Source: Thermohalobaculum sp039817245
GTDB lineage: Bacteria > Pseudomonadota > Alphaproteobacteria > Rhodobacterales > Rhodobacteraceae
DNA length: 22,964 nucleotides
Assembly: GCA_039817245.1 (NCBI GenBank)
Contig: JBCBWF010000035.1
Span: 1-22,964 of the forward strand
Direction: 5' to 3'
Below the pieces are notes generated by a model. That model was not told the DNA's origin. It did no database searches and saw nothing but the letters and a program-made list of their open reading frames with translations. Below are positions 15,844 through 22,964 of the stretch, piece after piece. Each line of letters starts with the position of its first letter. The stretch's first letter is position 1. A program made the position numbers and the translations under genes.

Positions 15844-18588
15844 GCGGCGCTCCACGAAGCAGTCCGCGCCCAGGCTGGCGCAGAGCGCGCGGGCTCGGGC
15901 GCTATCGAACGGGCCCACGCTCACACGATGCAGCCCGCCGGCGCTGTCATAGATGGGGGAGAGCCCCGCCAGCGCGCCCGACGACATGCTCGACCAGCGC
16001 CGCTGCGGCCCCTCGGGGTCGCGGAAGCTGCCGAGCACCACATAAGCGCCCGCCCCTTCGCCGCCTGCCCCACCGTGGCGCACCGCCGCGTCGCGCAGCG
16101 CCTCATCCGCGCCCGCGGCCTCCCCCGGAAGGGCGTCCGCCGGCGCGTCGAGCGGAACCTCGGAAACCGCCTTGCCCGAGGCCGGCCCAAGCCGCAGCGC
16201 CCCGTCGGATCCCGGGCTTTCGACCGCCCCCGATTCCGCGGCTGGCGCCGGCGCGGGGGCAGGCGCCAGCGTCGGCGAGCCCTCCAGCGCCGTGCCGTCG
16301 AGCGACGCCGCAGGCTCGGGCGCATACTCCTGCTCCGGCGCATATTCCGGCTCCCGCCGCACCGGCGCCGTCGTGCTCCGGCTCGTAAACAGCAGATCGC
16401 GCAGCCGCCGGCTGTTCTCCGTCTCCAGCGTCGGCGTCTCGATCGCCGTGCTCAGCGCCGCATCCGTCAGATCTATCGTCGTCACCCGCTCGCGCAGCGA
16501 CCGCGTCACCCGGCGCGCATCCAGCGCGTTGTTCACGATCCGCGGCGTGATCAGCACCAGGAGCTCCGTGCGCACGCTGCTCGTCGAGCGCTGCCCGAAC
16601 AGCACCCCCGCGATCGGGATATCCACCAGGAACGGGATCCCGCTCCGCCCGTTGCTCTGATCGCGCGAGAACAGCCCGCCGAGCGCCACCGTCTCCCCGC
16701 TATCCACCGCGATCGCGCTCTCCAGCAGCCGCTGCGAGATCGTAGGCGTCAGCGTCTCCGCATCCGGCTCGAGCACATTGCTCACCTCCTGGCGGATATC
16801 CAGCACCACCGAGCCGGACGAGTTGATCCGCGGCGTCACCTCGAAGATCACCCCGGTGTCGCGGAACTCGATCTCGGAGGCGAACACATCGGTATCCTCC
16901 AGCCCCTCCTGCGCCTGGCGGATCGCCACCGGCACCGTCGCGCCGACGCTCAGCCGGGCGGACTGGTTGTTCAGCACCATCATGTTCGGTGAGGAGATGA
17001 CGTTCACCTCCGTCAGGTCGTCGAGCGCATCAACCACCACATTGGCCGGCGTGTTGATGATCGCCGTGAAGCCCGGCAGCGCCGGCGTGATCCCCAGCGA
17101 GGGATCCGCGGTCAGCACGAAATCGCTGCCCTCGCGCTCGAAGAAATACTGCACGCCGAAGCGCAGGGTGTCGTTCAGCGTCACCTCGATGATCGTCGCC
17201 TCCACCAGCACCTGGCGCGGCGGCACATCGAGCCTGTCGAGCACGCCCAGCACGCGCTGATACTCCGCGGGCGTGGCGTGGATGAGCAGCGTGTTCGTCG
17301 CCTCGCTCGCCACGATCCGCGTGGTGTTCATCGTGCCCTCCGGCTCGCTCCGCTGCGAGGCGGTCAGCGGATCGCCGAACAGGGCCGCGTCGGGCGAGGT
17401 CGCACCCGGCGGCTGGTTCACCGCCTGGCCCGCGATCTGGGGCATCTGCGCCTGGGTGGCGAAGCCGCTCGACAGCCCGCCGAAGCTCGTCAGCGCGCCC
17501 GCCTGCGTGGCCGTGCCCGCGCCGGCGCCGGCCGCGCCCTCCGGCACCTGCACCTGGATGCCGAGGATCTCGCCCAGCACGCCGGCGATCTCGCCCGCGC
17601 GCGCATAGCGCATATCGTAGCTGTAGACCCGCGCATCGTTCTGGCCCTGCCGGGTCAGCCGGCGCACCCAGCCCGCCACGCTCTGCAGCGCCTCGGGCGT
17701 GCGCGCCACGGCCAGGATCGAGTTGTTCTCCGGAATGATCTCGAAGAGCGCGATGGGCTCCGCGCCCTCCTGCGTGTCGACCAGCAGCTCCAGCCCGCGC
17801 ACCACCGAGCGCGCCGAGCGCCCGCGGATCGGGAACACGCCCACGGGCCGGTTGGAGAGCCAGTCCACATCGAAGCTCGTGATCGTGCTCTGCCAGGCCA
17901 CCTGGTCCACCGAGGTGCCGGCCAGCACCACGATGTTGCGCTGCTCATCCACCGCCACTACGCCCTCGCCCGCGATGGGCTGCAGGATCGTCGCCATCTC
18001 CCGCGCACCGATATGGCGCAGCGGCACGGCGCGGATGGTGAAGCCCGGCTCGATCGAGGGCTGGGTGTCGATGCCGAGGCCGAGCTCGGTCCCGATCGGC
18101 ACGATCGCGTAGATATCGTCGCGCCGCACCAGCGCGGCCCCGTTCTGCTTCAGCGCCAGCTCGAACACCTCGAAGGCCGTTCGCCGCCCGATGGGCCGGC
18201 TCGAGCGGATATCCACCGTGCCCTGCACCCGCGGGTCGATCAGATAGTTCTGCCCGAAGAGCCCGCTCAGCACCGCCTCCGCCGCATCGGCGATGGAGAC
18301 CTGCACGAGATTGAGCGTGACCTGCCCGTTCTCCTCGGCCGGGAAGATGCCGGGGCCGCGCAGCAGCGGGCGGTCGCCGGGATAGATCGTGCCCGCCGTC
18401 GCGCGGGCCTCGCGGCGTGCGAGCACCGGGCCGTCGCGCCGGCCGGGCTCCACGGAATCGGGCTCGCCGAGCACCGTGGCCGCGCGCCAGGGCTCGAGAG
18501 GCCCGGCCGCACGGTTCGGCGTGCTCTCGCAGCCGGCAAGCGCACCTATCCAGGCCGCGCCGAGTAGGAGGCGGTTTACCGGTTTCAC
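15835..18588 (-). CDS. gspD: Type II secretion secretin GspD with lipoprotein signal and C-terminal SPOR domain
   Basis: GspD forms the outer-membrane channel of the type II secretion system. I place the start at GTG 18588 (917 aa) because GAGGG lies 6 bases upstream; a TTG at 18600 would add four residues. Residues 1-20 are a lipoprotein signal with lipobox LAGC (Cys20). The N0 domain is at about 87-163 (GIFPAEENGQVTLNL), followed by N1-N3 repeats to about 455. The secretin domain is near 460-690 (QVLVEATIIEVTLND, NVISSPNMMVLNNQSA, SGETVALGGLF, RTELLVLITPRIV). A 150-residue Ala/Pro/Glu-rich linker leads to a SPOR domain at about 848-914 (YVVLGSFRD, then HRVSVGPFDSARARALC). Secretins are usually 650-750 aa without SPOR. 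It is the last gene of the run, 48 bases after the gspO stop. Confidence 0.93.
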   Translation of the reverse strand: MKPVNRLLLGAAWIGALAGCESTPNRAAGPLEPWRAATVLGEPDSVEPGRRDGPVLARREARATAGTIYPGDRPLLRGPGIFPAEENGQVTLNLVQVSIADAAEAVLSGLFGQNYLIDPRVQGTVDIRSSRPIGRRTAFEVFELALKQNGAALVRRDDIYAIVPIGTELGLGIDTQPSIEPGFTIRAVPLRHIGAREMATILQPIAGEGVVAVDEQRNIVVLAGTSVDQVAWQSTITSFDVDWLSNRPVGVFPIRGRSARSVVRGLELLVDTQEGAEPIALFEIIPENNSILAVARTPEALQSVAGWVRRLTRQGQNDARVYSYDMRYARAGEIAGVLGEILGIQVQVPEGAAGAGAGTATQAGALTSFGGLSSGFATQAQMPQIAGQAVNQPPGATSPDAALFGDPLTASQRSEPEGTMNTTRIVASEATNTLLIHATPAEYQRVLGVLDRLDVPPRQVLVEATIIEVTLNDTLRFGVQYFFEREGSDFVLTADPSLGITPALPGFTAIINTPANVVVDALDDLTEVNVISSPNMMVLNNQSARLSVGATVPVAIRQAQEGLEDTDVFASEIEFRDTGVIFEVTPRINSSGSVVLDIRQEVSNVLEPDAETLTPTISQRLLESAIAVDSGETVALGGLFSRDQSNGRSGIPFLVDIPIAGVLFGQRSTSSVRTELLVLITPRIVNNALDARRVTRSLRERVTTIDLTDAALSTAIETPTLETENSRRLRDLLFTSRSTTAPVRREPEYAPEQEYAPEPAASLDGTALEGSPTLAPAPAPAPAAESGAVESPGSDGALRLGPASGKAVSEVPLDAPADALPGEAAGADEALRDAAVRHGGAGGEGAGAYVVLGSFRDPEGPQRRWSSMSSGALAGLSPIYDSAGGLHRVSVGPFDSARARALCASLGADCFVERRGR

Positions 18589-18636
18589 TGCAACCCTCAA
18601 AGCCGCTCGTGGATTCAGAGCGTTATCTGGTTTTCT

Positions 18637-19329
18637 TCAACCGAGCATAGCCGCAGCCGGTGCACAGGCGAAGCAGATCGCAAGCCAGGCGCCGAGCGGC
18701 ACGGTGCGCTCCGGGCGCATTGTTGCCGGTCTGCCACGTAATCGGACCGCTTCGGCCGCCAATGCCCCCGCCGCCGCGGCAAAAAGCAGGAGCGCGCCGG
18801 CGCCGAGCCCCAGATGCACCGCGATCCCGGCGGCCAGCACCACATCGCCCGTGCCGAGCCCCTCGCGCCCGCGCAATGCGCGAAAGCCGGCCTGCACGGC
18901 GAGGAGCGCCGCGGCCATCGCGGACCCGTCGAGCGCTGCGCGCGCCCCGTCGCCCGCCGCCAGCGCCAGCGCCAGCCCGCTCGCCCCCAGCGCCGCGGTC
19001 CACTCCACCGGCAGCCAGCGCCAGCGCAGATCGGCCAGCGCCAGCAGCCCCGCGAGCCCCGCCAGCGCGGCCACCAGCGCCCCCGGCCCCCCGGCCAGCG
19101 CCCAAGCCCCGGCCACGCCCAGCACCAGCCCCGCGCGCAGGCCCGTCAGCGCCGCCGGCGTCCAGGCCCGCGCCCGCGCGCCCGGCAACGCCAGTCGCAG
19201 CAGCGCCCGAGCCGCATGGGGCACCGGCCCGAACGCGCCCACCATCAGCAATGCAACCGCCAGCGCCCCCGCCGCCCCCGGCGCCGCGGCGGCGCGCGCG
19301 AAAAGGGCGGGATCGAACGCCCCGCTCAT
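18637..19329 (-). CDS. gspO: Prepilin peptidase, short form (GspO-like, A24 family)
   Basis: The 230-aa polytopic membrane protein cleaves the leader peptides of the pseudopilins on the cytoplasmic side. It is very Ala/Leu-rich, with about six to seven hydrophobic segments. The two catalytic aspartates of A24 peptidases are visible: one in LLALADLRWRWLP near residue 107 and one in the GxGD motif GLGTGDVVLAAG near 160. Standard GspO/PilD enzymes are about 280 aa and carry an N-terminal cytoplasmic domain with CxxC pairs that methylates the new N-terminal Phe; no CxxC is present here, so only the peptidase half seems kept. The ATG at 19329 overlaps the gspK stop (ATGA). A different prepilin peptidase elsewhere cannot be excluded. 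Confidence 0.8.
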   Translation of the reverse strand: MSGAFDPALFARAAAAPGAAGALAVALLMVGAFGPVPHAARALLRLALPGARARAWTPAALTGLRAGLVLGVAGAWALAGGPGALVAALAGLAGLLALADLRWRWLPVEWTAALGASGLALALAAGDGARAALDGSAMAAALLAVQAGFRALRGREGLGTGDVVLAAGIAVHLGLGAGALLLFAAAAGALAAEAVRLRGRPATMRPERTVPLGAWLAICFACAPAAAMLG

Positions 19330-20156
19330 CGCAGGACCCGCGCTTCCAGGATCCGGAAGCGCCGCCGGCCGGAGCGAAAGCCCCGCCCGTCCGACAGCAC
19401 CATGGCCATGATCGTCGCCGAGACGCCGTTCGCGGTCCGCCCGGTCGTGTGAATGCTGTAGACCGGCCCCTCGTTGTTTTCGAACCAGCCCTGCGCGGCG
19501 CCCAGCACCGGCAGCGGCTCGCCGAGCCGGCGCGCCTCCAGGATCGCCTCCAGATCCTCCGCGCCCATGCTCGGCACCGCGGCCAGCACCTCGGGCGGGG
19601 CGGTCTCCGGGTTGATCCGCGGCCCGTAATTGTGAAGCGTCAGCACCAGCGCCGCGCGCGAGGCCACCGACTGCGACAGGCCCGCCCGCGCCAGCAGCTC
19701 CGGCAGCGAAGGCGCGGCCCCGCTCTCGCGCGCCTCGCGCGCCAGCGCCAGCAGCCGGTCCGCCAGGCTCGCATAATCCACCGCGTCGAGCCCGCCCGCG
19801 CCCAGCCGCTGCAGCGTACCGGCCAGCAGGGTCACGGGCGCGCGGTTCAGATCCACCTTGCCCTTCTCGTCGCGGATCCGGAACCGCGCCTCCCCGCCGG
19901 GCACGGGCACGATCACCGGCGTGCCGTCGCGCGGGCTCCGCCGCGCCCCGTCCGGCCGGCCGAGATCCGCCATGGCGAGGTTCAGCGCCGTGCGCGCGAT
20001 CTCCACCGCATGCGCGCTCTCGATCTCGGCGCGCACCCGGTAGCTCTCCCGCCGCGCGGTGCCCAGAAAGCCCGAGGCCGCGATCGCCAGCGCCACGCCG
20101 AGCCAGAGCACCGCCACGAGCACGAAGCCGCGCTCGCCGGGCCGTCTGCGCCTCAT
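19326..20156 (-). CDS. gspK: Type II secretion minor pseudopilin GspK
   Basis: The 276-aa protein is the largest minor pseudopilin and caps the pseudopilus tip with GspI and GspJ. The prepilin leader MRRRRPGERG is followed by FVLVAVLWLGVALAIAASG. Residue +5 after cleavage is Ala rather than Glu, which is the known hallmark of GspK. The C-terminal part has the family's KGKVDLNRAP segment, two helix-hairpin-helix-like stretches (LDAVDYASLADRLLA and NPETAPPEVLAAVPSMGAED) and IHTTGRTANGVSATIMAMV. Start chosen at 20156 because it forms an ATGA overlap with the gspJ stop; an ATG at 20168 would add four residues. The stop overlaps the gspO start in the same way. Confidence 0.9.
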   Translation of the reverse strand: MRRRRPGERGFVLVAVLWLGVALAIAASGFLGTARRESYRVRAEIESAHAVEIARTALNLAMADLGRPDGARRSPRDGTPVIVPVPGGEARFRIRDEKGKVDLNRAPVTLLAGTLQRLGAGGLDAVDYASLADRLLALAREARESGAAPSLPELLARAGLSQSVASRAALVLTLHNYGPRINPETAPPEVLAAVPSMGAEDLEAILEARRLGEPLPVLGAAQGWFENNEGPVYSIHTTGRTANGVSATIMAMVLSDGRGFRSGRRRFRILEARVLR

Positions 20157-20815
20157 TGCACGGAGCATCGGTCCCTCTGGAATTCGCCCACGCCGAAGGC
20201 CGCGAGGCAGCCCGGATCCATCTCCTGCGCGATGGGCGCCACCACGCGCCGCCCGCCAGCGATGTCGAGCGCGAAGGCCCGCGGCGGCGGCCCCGCCTCG
20301 CGCGCGGTGATCCAGACCGTGCCCGGCCCCTCCGGATTGGCCACTTCATAGCTGAAGCGCAGCGGCACGGCGCTGCGCAACAGCTCCGAGGCCTCCCGCG
20401 GTGCGGCCTCCACATCCTGCCACACGCTCGCCGCCCCGCTCCGCCGGTAGGCGGCCAGCCGGTATTCCTCGCCCACCCGCTCGATCCGCAGCATCGCCAG
20501 CTGCGCCGGCGCATCGGTCCAGAGATCGGGCCCGAAGAGCAGACGGATCTCGGTCGCGCTGCCCGCAAAGCTCGCCGTGCTGCCGGCGCCGCGCAGCACC
20601 GTGGCCGAGGCCCAGCGCCGCAGCACCCGCCGCGTGCTCAGCAGCTCCACCGCCTCCTCCGGCGCCGCACTCCGCGCCGCGATCATCCGCAGGCTGAAGG
20701 CCGCGCCGGAGAGCAGCGCCAGCGTCATCGCCGCGATGGTGAGCGCCACGATGGCCTCCACCATGCTGAACCCGCGCTCGCCCGCGCGCCGCCGCCGCGG
20801 CATGCGCCGCATCAT
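20153..20815 (-). CDS. gspJ: Type II secretion minor pseudopilin GspJ
   Basis: The 220-aa protein has a class III leader with basic residues ending in GERG, then FSMVEAIVALTIAAMTLALLSGAAF, with Glu at +5 and a hydrophobic helix. The rest is a beta-rich periplasmic domain (RRVLRRWASATVLRG, TEIRLLFGPDLW, LLRSAVPLRFSYEV) ending with two cysteines. Its position between gspI and gspK and its length fit GspJ, a tip-complex component. The start overlaps the gspI stop (ATGA at 20815-20812). Assignment as J rather than another minor pseudopilin rests on gene order and size. Confidence 0.87.
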   Translation of the reverse strand: MMRRMPRRRRAGERGFSMVEAIVALTIAAMTLALLSGAAFSLRMIAARSAAPEEAVELLSTRRVLRRWASATVLRGAGSTASFAGSATEIRLLFGPDLWTDAPAQLAMLRIERVGEEYRLAAYRRSGAASVWQDVEAAPREASELLRSAVPLRFSYEVANPEGPGTVWITAREAGPPPRAFALDIAGGRRVVAPIAQEMDPGCLAAFGVGEFQRDRCSVQ

Positions 20816-21237
20816 AGCGGCCGGTCCCGGTACCGCGCCGCGTGCAGCTCATAGGCCAGATCCGGCCGCCCCGGCGGGAACACGCTCACATAAACGTGCA
20901 ACAGCCCCGGATCGGCGAGCGACAGCCCCGCCCCCTGCGGCGCCTGCCCCGTGACCAGCACGCGCCACTCCAGCCCGTTGGCCCGCCCGCGCTGGTCGAG
21001 CCCCTCGCGCAGCGGCAGGCCCGCCCCCACCCGGTCGAGCAGCAGGAAGGCCTCGAGCGCGAGCGTCGCGCGCGTCTCCGTGCTCCGCCGCAGCAGCGTC
21101 CCGGTCGACACTGTGTTGTAGAAGGTGGCGACGGCGCCTGCCGCGATCAGCATCGCCACGAGCGCCTCGGGAATGCCGAAGCCCCGCGCGCCCGCGCGCC
21201 GCCTGCTCCATCGCCGCCTGCTCCCGCGCAGCCTCAT
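20812..21237 (-). CDS. gspI: Type II secretion minor pseudopilin GspI
   Basis: The 141-aa protein has a strongly basic leader (RRRWSRRRAGARG) and the cleavage site G/F with Glu at +5 (FGIPEALVAMLIAAGAVATF). The core after the hydrophobic helix is short, as in GspI, which starts tip-complex assembly. Pro at +4 instead of the common Val or Leu is slightly unusual. The reading frame is open upstream to 21663, but the ATG at 21237 overlaps the gspH stop (ATGA) and gives the expected leader length. Its own stop overlaps the gspJ start. The I assignment comes from order and size. Confidence 0.85.
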   Translation of the reverse strand: MRLRGSRRRWSRRRAGARGFGIPEALVAMLIAAGAVATFYNTVSTGTLLRRSTETRATLALEAFLLLDRVGAGLPLREGLDQRGRANGLEWRVLVTGQAPQGAGLSLADPGLLHVYVSVFPPGRPDLAYELHAARYRDRPL

Positions 21238-21695
21238 TCGATCACCTGCACGGCGCCGCTCAGCCAGTCGAGCCGCACTGCCATGCGCGCCCCGCCGCGC
21301 GAGAGCCGCACCAGCGCCCCGCCGCTCTCGCCCGAAGGCCGCAGCGAGATCGCCAGCGGCGGCTCCCCCGTCTCCGCCTCCACCCCGGCGGGCAGCGTGA
21401 ACCGGCGCGGGCCCGCATAGAAGGTCCGCGTATCGTCGCTGTATCGCAGCGCGATGCTGTAGCCGCGCAGCGCCGCCTCCAGCCGCGTCTCCTCGAAGAA
21501 GATCGCCAGCCGCCCCGCCGCGTTGCGCAGCAAAGCGGTGTCCGACGGCCGCGTGCCCACCAGCACCAGCGTGCCGACGAGCCCGATCACCGCCACCGCG
21601 ACGATCAGCTCCACCAGCGAGAAGCCCGCCTCGCCCCCCCGGCGCCGGCGCCCTCGCCCGCACCCGAAGCCGCGTCTAGCTCGAGATATCCGCAT
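21234..21695 (-). CDS. gspH: Type II secretion minor pseudopilin GspH
   Basis: The 153-aa protein has a long basic leader (RRGFGCGRGRRRRGGEAG) before FSLVELIVAVAVIGLVGTLVLVG, with Glu at +5. The periplasmic part reads RNAAGRLAIFFEETRLEAALRGYSIALRYSDD, typical of the GspH/FimT family, in which the conserved helix is followed by an R-G-x-x-I/V strand. It links the pseudopilus shaft (GspG) to the tip. The start lies 20 bases inside the end of gspG, with GAGGGG about 4 bases upstream of ATG. Confidence 0.88.
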   Translation of the reverse strand: MRISRARRGFGCGRGRRRRGGEAGFSLVELIVAVAVIGLVGTLVLVGTRPSDTALLRNAAGRLAIFFEETRLEAALRGYSIALRYSDDTRTFYAGPRRFTLPAGVEAETGEPPLAISLRPSGESGGALVRLSRGGARMAVRLDWLSGAVQVIE

Positions 21696-22155
21696 CCTGC
21701 CCCTCGCCGCCGACCCGTCCGTCGGCCCCGAGCGAGAAGATCACCACCGAGCTGCCGTTGAGGCGGTAGTTGAAGGGCACCCCCCACGGATCCTCCGGCA
21801 GCCGCCCGTCGCGCAGGTAGGGCCCGTTCCAGCCGCGCAGCCCGCCGGGATTGGCGACAAGCGCGCGCAAGCCCTCCGCCTCGTTCGGGTAGCGGCCCAC
21901 ATCCATGGCGAAGATGTCGACGGCCGAGCGCAGCTGCTGGATCTGCGCGGCCGCCGTGGTCCCGCGCGAGGACTGCAGCTGGCGCATCGCCGCGGGCCCG
22001 ACGAGCCCGATCAGCAGCCCGACGATCGCCACGACGACGAGCATCTCCACGAGGCTGAAGCCCCGTGCGGAGGCACGCCGGCGCGAGGGGCGGCGCGAAA
22101 GCCGGCGTTCAGAACGCCAGCGTGTTGACGGCAGTGATGGCAGTGAAAAGGGCAT
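21676..22155 (-). CDS. gspG: Type II secretion major pseudopilin GspG
   Basis: GspG is the main subunit of the pseudopilus that pushes substrates through GspD. The mature protein starts FSLVEMLVVVAIVGLLIGLVGPAAM with Glu at +5. The family's C-terminal landmarks are intact: QIQQLRSAVDIFAMDVGRYPNEAEGLRAL, then GWNGPYLRDGRLPEDPWGVPFNYR, where the DPWG turn lies close to the calcium site. I chose ATG 22155 (159 aa); a GTG at 22176 would add seven residues. Either start lies inside gspF, and the leader is long (about 32 residues) and Arg-rich, whereas GspG leaders are commonly 6-10 residues. A non-ATG start closer to the leader core is possible. Confidence 0.93.
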   Translation of the reverse strand: MPFSLPSLPSTRWRSERRLSRRPSRRRASARGFSLVEMLVVVAIVGLLIGLVGPAAMRQLQSSRGTTAAAQIQQLRSAVDIFAMDVGRYPNEAEGLRALVANPGGLRGWNGPYLRDGRLPEDPWGVPFNYRLNGSSVVIFSLGADGRVGGEGQDADISS

Positions 22156-22964
22156 AGAGGCTGATCCCGATGACACAGCCGACGCTGACGATCAGCGCCG
22201 GTTCGATGAGTGTGAGAACGCGGGTCATCCGCCGTCCGGCAGCCTCTTCGAGGTCGTCGGCGGCACGCAGCAACATCGCCGGCAGGGTGCCGGTCTCCTC
22301 CCCGATCCGCATCATCTCGATCGCGGCGGGGGGAAGCAGGGCCTCGGCCTCGCAGGCCTCCGAGAGCGGCTCGCCCCGTTCCACCCGGCGCGTGGCCGAG
22401 ACGAGACGGTCGAGCCGGTCCGGATCGGGCGGCGTGGCAGCGAGGATCTCGAGCGCGCGCACGAGCGGCACGCGCCGGTCGACGAGCGCACCGAGGATGC
22501 GCAGCGCCAGCATCGCGCGGTTCTCCGCCACCGCCGGGCCGATCAGCGGCAGCCGGCGCGCGATGCGCAGCAGGGTCGGCGCCAGATGGCCGCGGCGCAT
22601 GAGGCTCGCCACCGCCAGCCCCGTCACCGCCAGCCCGCCGAGAAAGAGCGGCCAGAGCGCCTCCAGCCCCGCCGAGACCGCGAACACCATCTGGCCGAGC
22701 GGCGGCACGAGATCGAACCGGTCCGCCACCAGCGGGCGAAACTCCGGAATGATGACCACCAGCACCAGCCCGACGGAGGCGACGGAGACCGCGAGCAGGA
22801 TCGCGGGGTAGATGAGCCCGGTGGTCAGCCGCCGCCCCGCCGCAAGCCGCCCGTTCAGGATCCGCGCCGCGGTGCCGAGCGCGCCGGCCAGATCGCCGGC
22901 CGCATCGCCCGCGCGCAGGAGCGCCGCCGCCGCCGTATCCGCCAGCGCCCCGGCCGCGGTCAGC
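22109..22964 (-). CDS. gspF: Type II secretion inner-membrane platform protein GspF (5' end outside the window)
   Basis: The frame is open from the right edge, with 284 residues visible of a usual ~400. The visible part contains the first membrane region (GLIYPAILLAVSVASVGLVLVVI) after LLRAGDAAGDLAGALGTAA, a second membrane region near bases 22600-22680, and the second cytoplasmic domain with RILGALVDRRVPLVRALEIL and MMRIGEETGTLPAMLLRAADDLEE. It ends with a membrane helix (EPALIVSVGCVIGISLYALFTAITAVNTLAF), as GspF does. GspF couples the GspE ATPase to pseudopilus growth; gspE would be expected further right. The 3' end overlaps the start of gspG by about 47 bases. Confidence 0.95.
   Translation of the reverse strand, partial: LTAAGALADTAAAALLRAGDAAGDLAGALGTAARILNGRLAAGRRLTTGLIYPAILLAVSVASVGLVLVVIIPEFRPLVADRFDLVPPLGQMVFAVSAGLEALWPLFLGGLAVTGLAVASLMRRGHLAPTLLRIARRLPLIGPAVAENRAMLALRILGALVDRRVPLVRALEILAATPPDPDRLDRLVSATRRVERGEPLSEACEAEALLPPAAIEMMRIGEETGTLPAMLLRAADDLEEAAGRRMTRVLTLIEPALIVSVGCVIGISLYALFTAITAVNTLAF

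Noticed and set aside
17278..18567. 429-aa plus-strand frame opposite gspD
   Set aside because: Antisense of the N-domains of gspD; Arg/His/Ala-rich and motif-free.
18637..20568. 643-aa frame fused in front of gspO
   Set aside because: The upstream two thirds are out-of-frame readings of gspJ and gspK; only the last 230 residues are the peptidase, starting at an ATGA overlap.

Overview
The window is very GC-rich, uses the third codon position almost only for G or C, and is packed with genes. The families present point to an alphaproteobacterium, most likely of the Rhodobacterales: AapJ/AapQ/AapM amino-acid transport, an AcuI-type acryloyl-CoA reductase, a PrtE/HlyD-type type I secretion adaptor, and a FemAB-like COG3146 acyltransferase. 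I see no tRNA, rRNA, CRISPR array, transposase or phage gene.

Layout. (1) 1-1936: the Ala/Pro-rich end of a gene cut by the left edge, probably a type I secretion ABC protein, translationally coupled to an HlyD-family adaptor. (2) 2044-3306: a GNAT/FemAB-like protein, convergent with a small orphan gene that carries a DHWP repeat (3313-3564). (3) 3718-8035, minus strand: acuI, a class V aminotransferase, rsmD and an SDR dehydrogenase form a tight run, followed downstream by a Prx5-type peroxiredoxin that probably has its own promoter. (4) 8309-9298: prs (PRPP synthetase), divergent from acuI. (5) 9299-10983: a repeat-rich stretch with a small exported protein, a palindrome doublet, a 151-bp element with inverted-repeat ends, and a frameshifted gene. 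(6) 11224-15450: aapJ-aapQ-aapM and an aldo/keto reductase; the ATPase gene aapP that normally completes the transporter is not here. (7) 15451-15834: a gene-free gap holding second copies of both dispersed repeats. (8) 15835-22964, minus strand: a type II secretion operon in the order gspF-G-H-I-J-K-O-D, mostly joined by 4-bp ATGA stop/start overlaps, with gspF cut by the right edge.

How the parts work together. The T2SS genes encode the inner-membrane platform protein (F), the major and minor pseudopilins (G-K), the prepilin peptidase (O) and the outer-membrane secretin (D). Two of these are unusual. GspD has a lipoprotein signal, a long C-terminal extension and a terminal SPOR (peptidoglycan-binding) domain. 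GspO is short and lacks the usual N-terminal methyltransferase module. Together with the type I adaptor at the left edge, the window is rich in secretion functions.

The strongest candidates for something undescribed are the SPOR-tailed, self-lipidated secretin and the pair of equal-length 151-bp elements between convergent gene ends. All family assignments come from reading motifs; no database search was possible.
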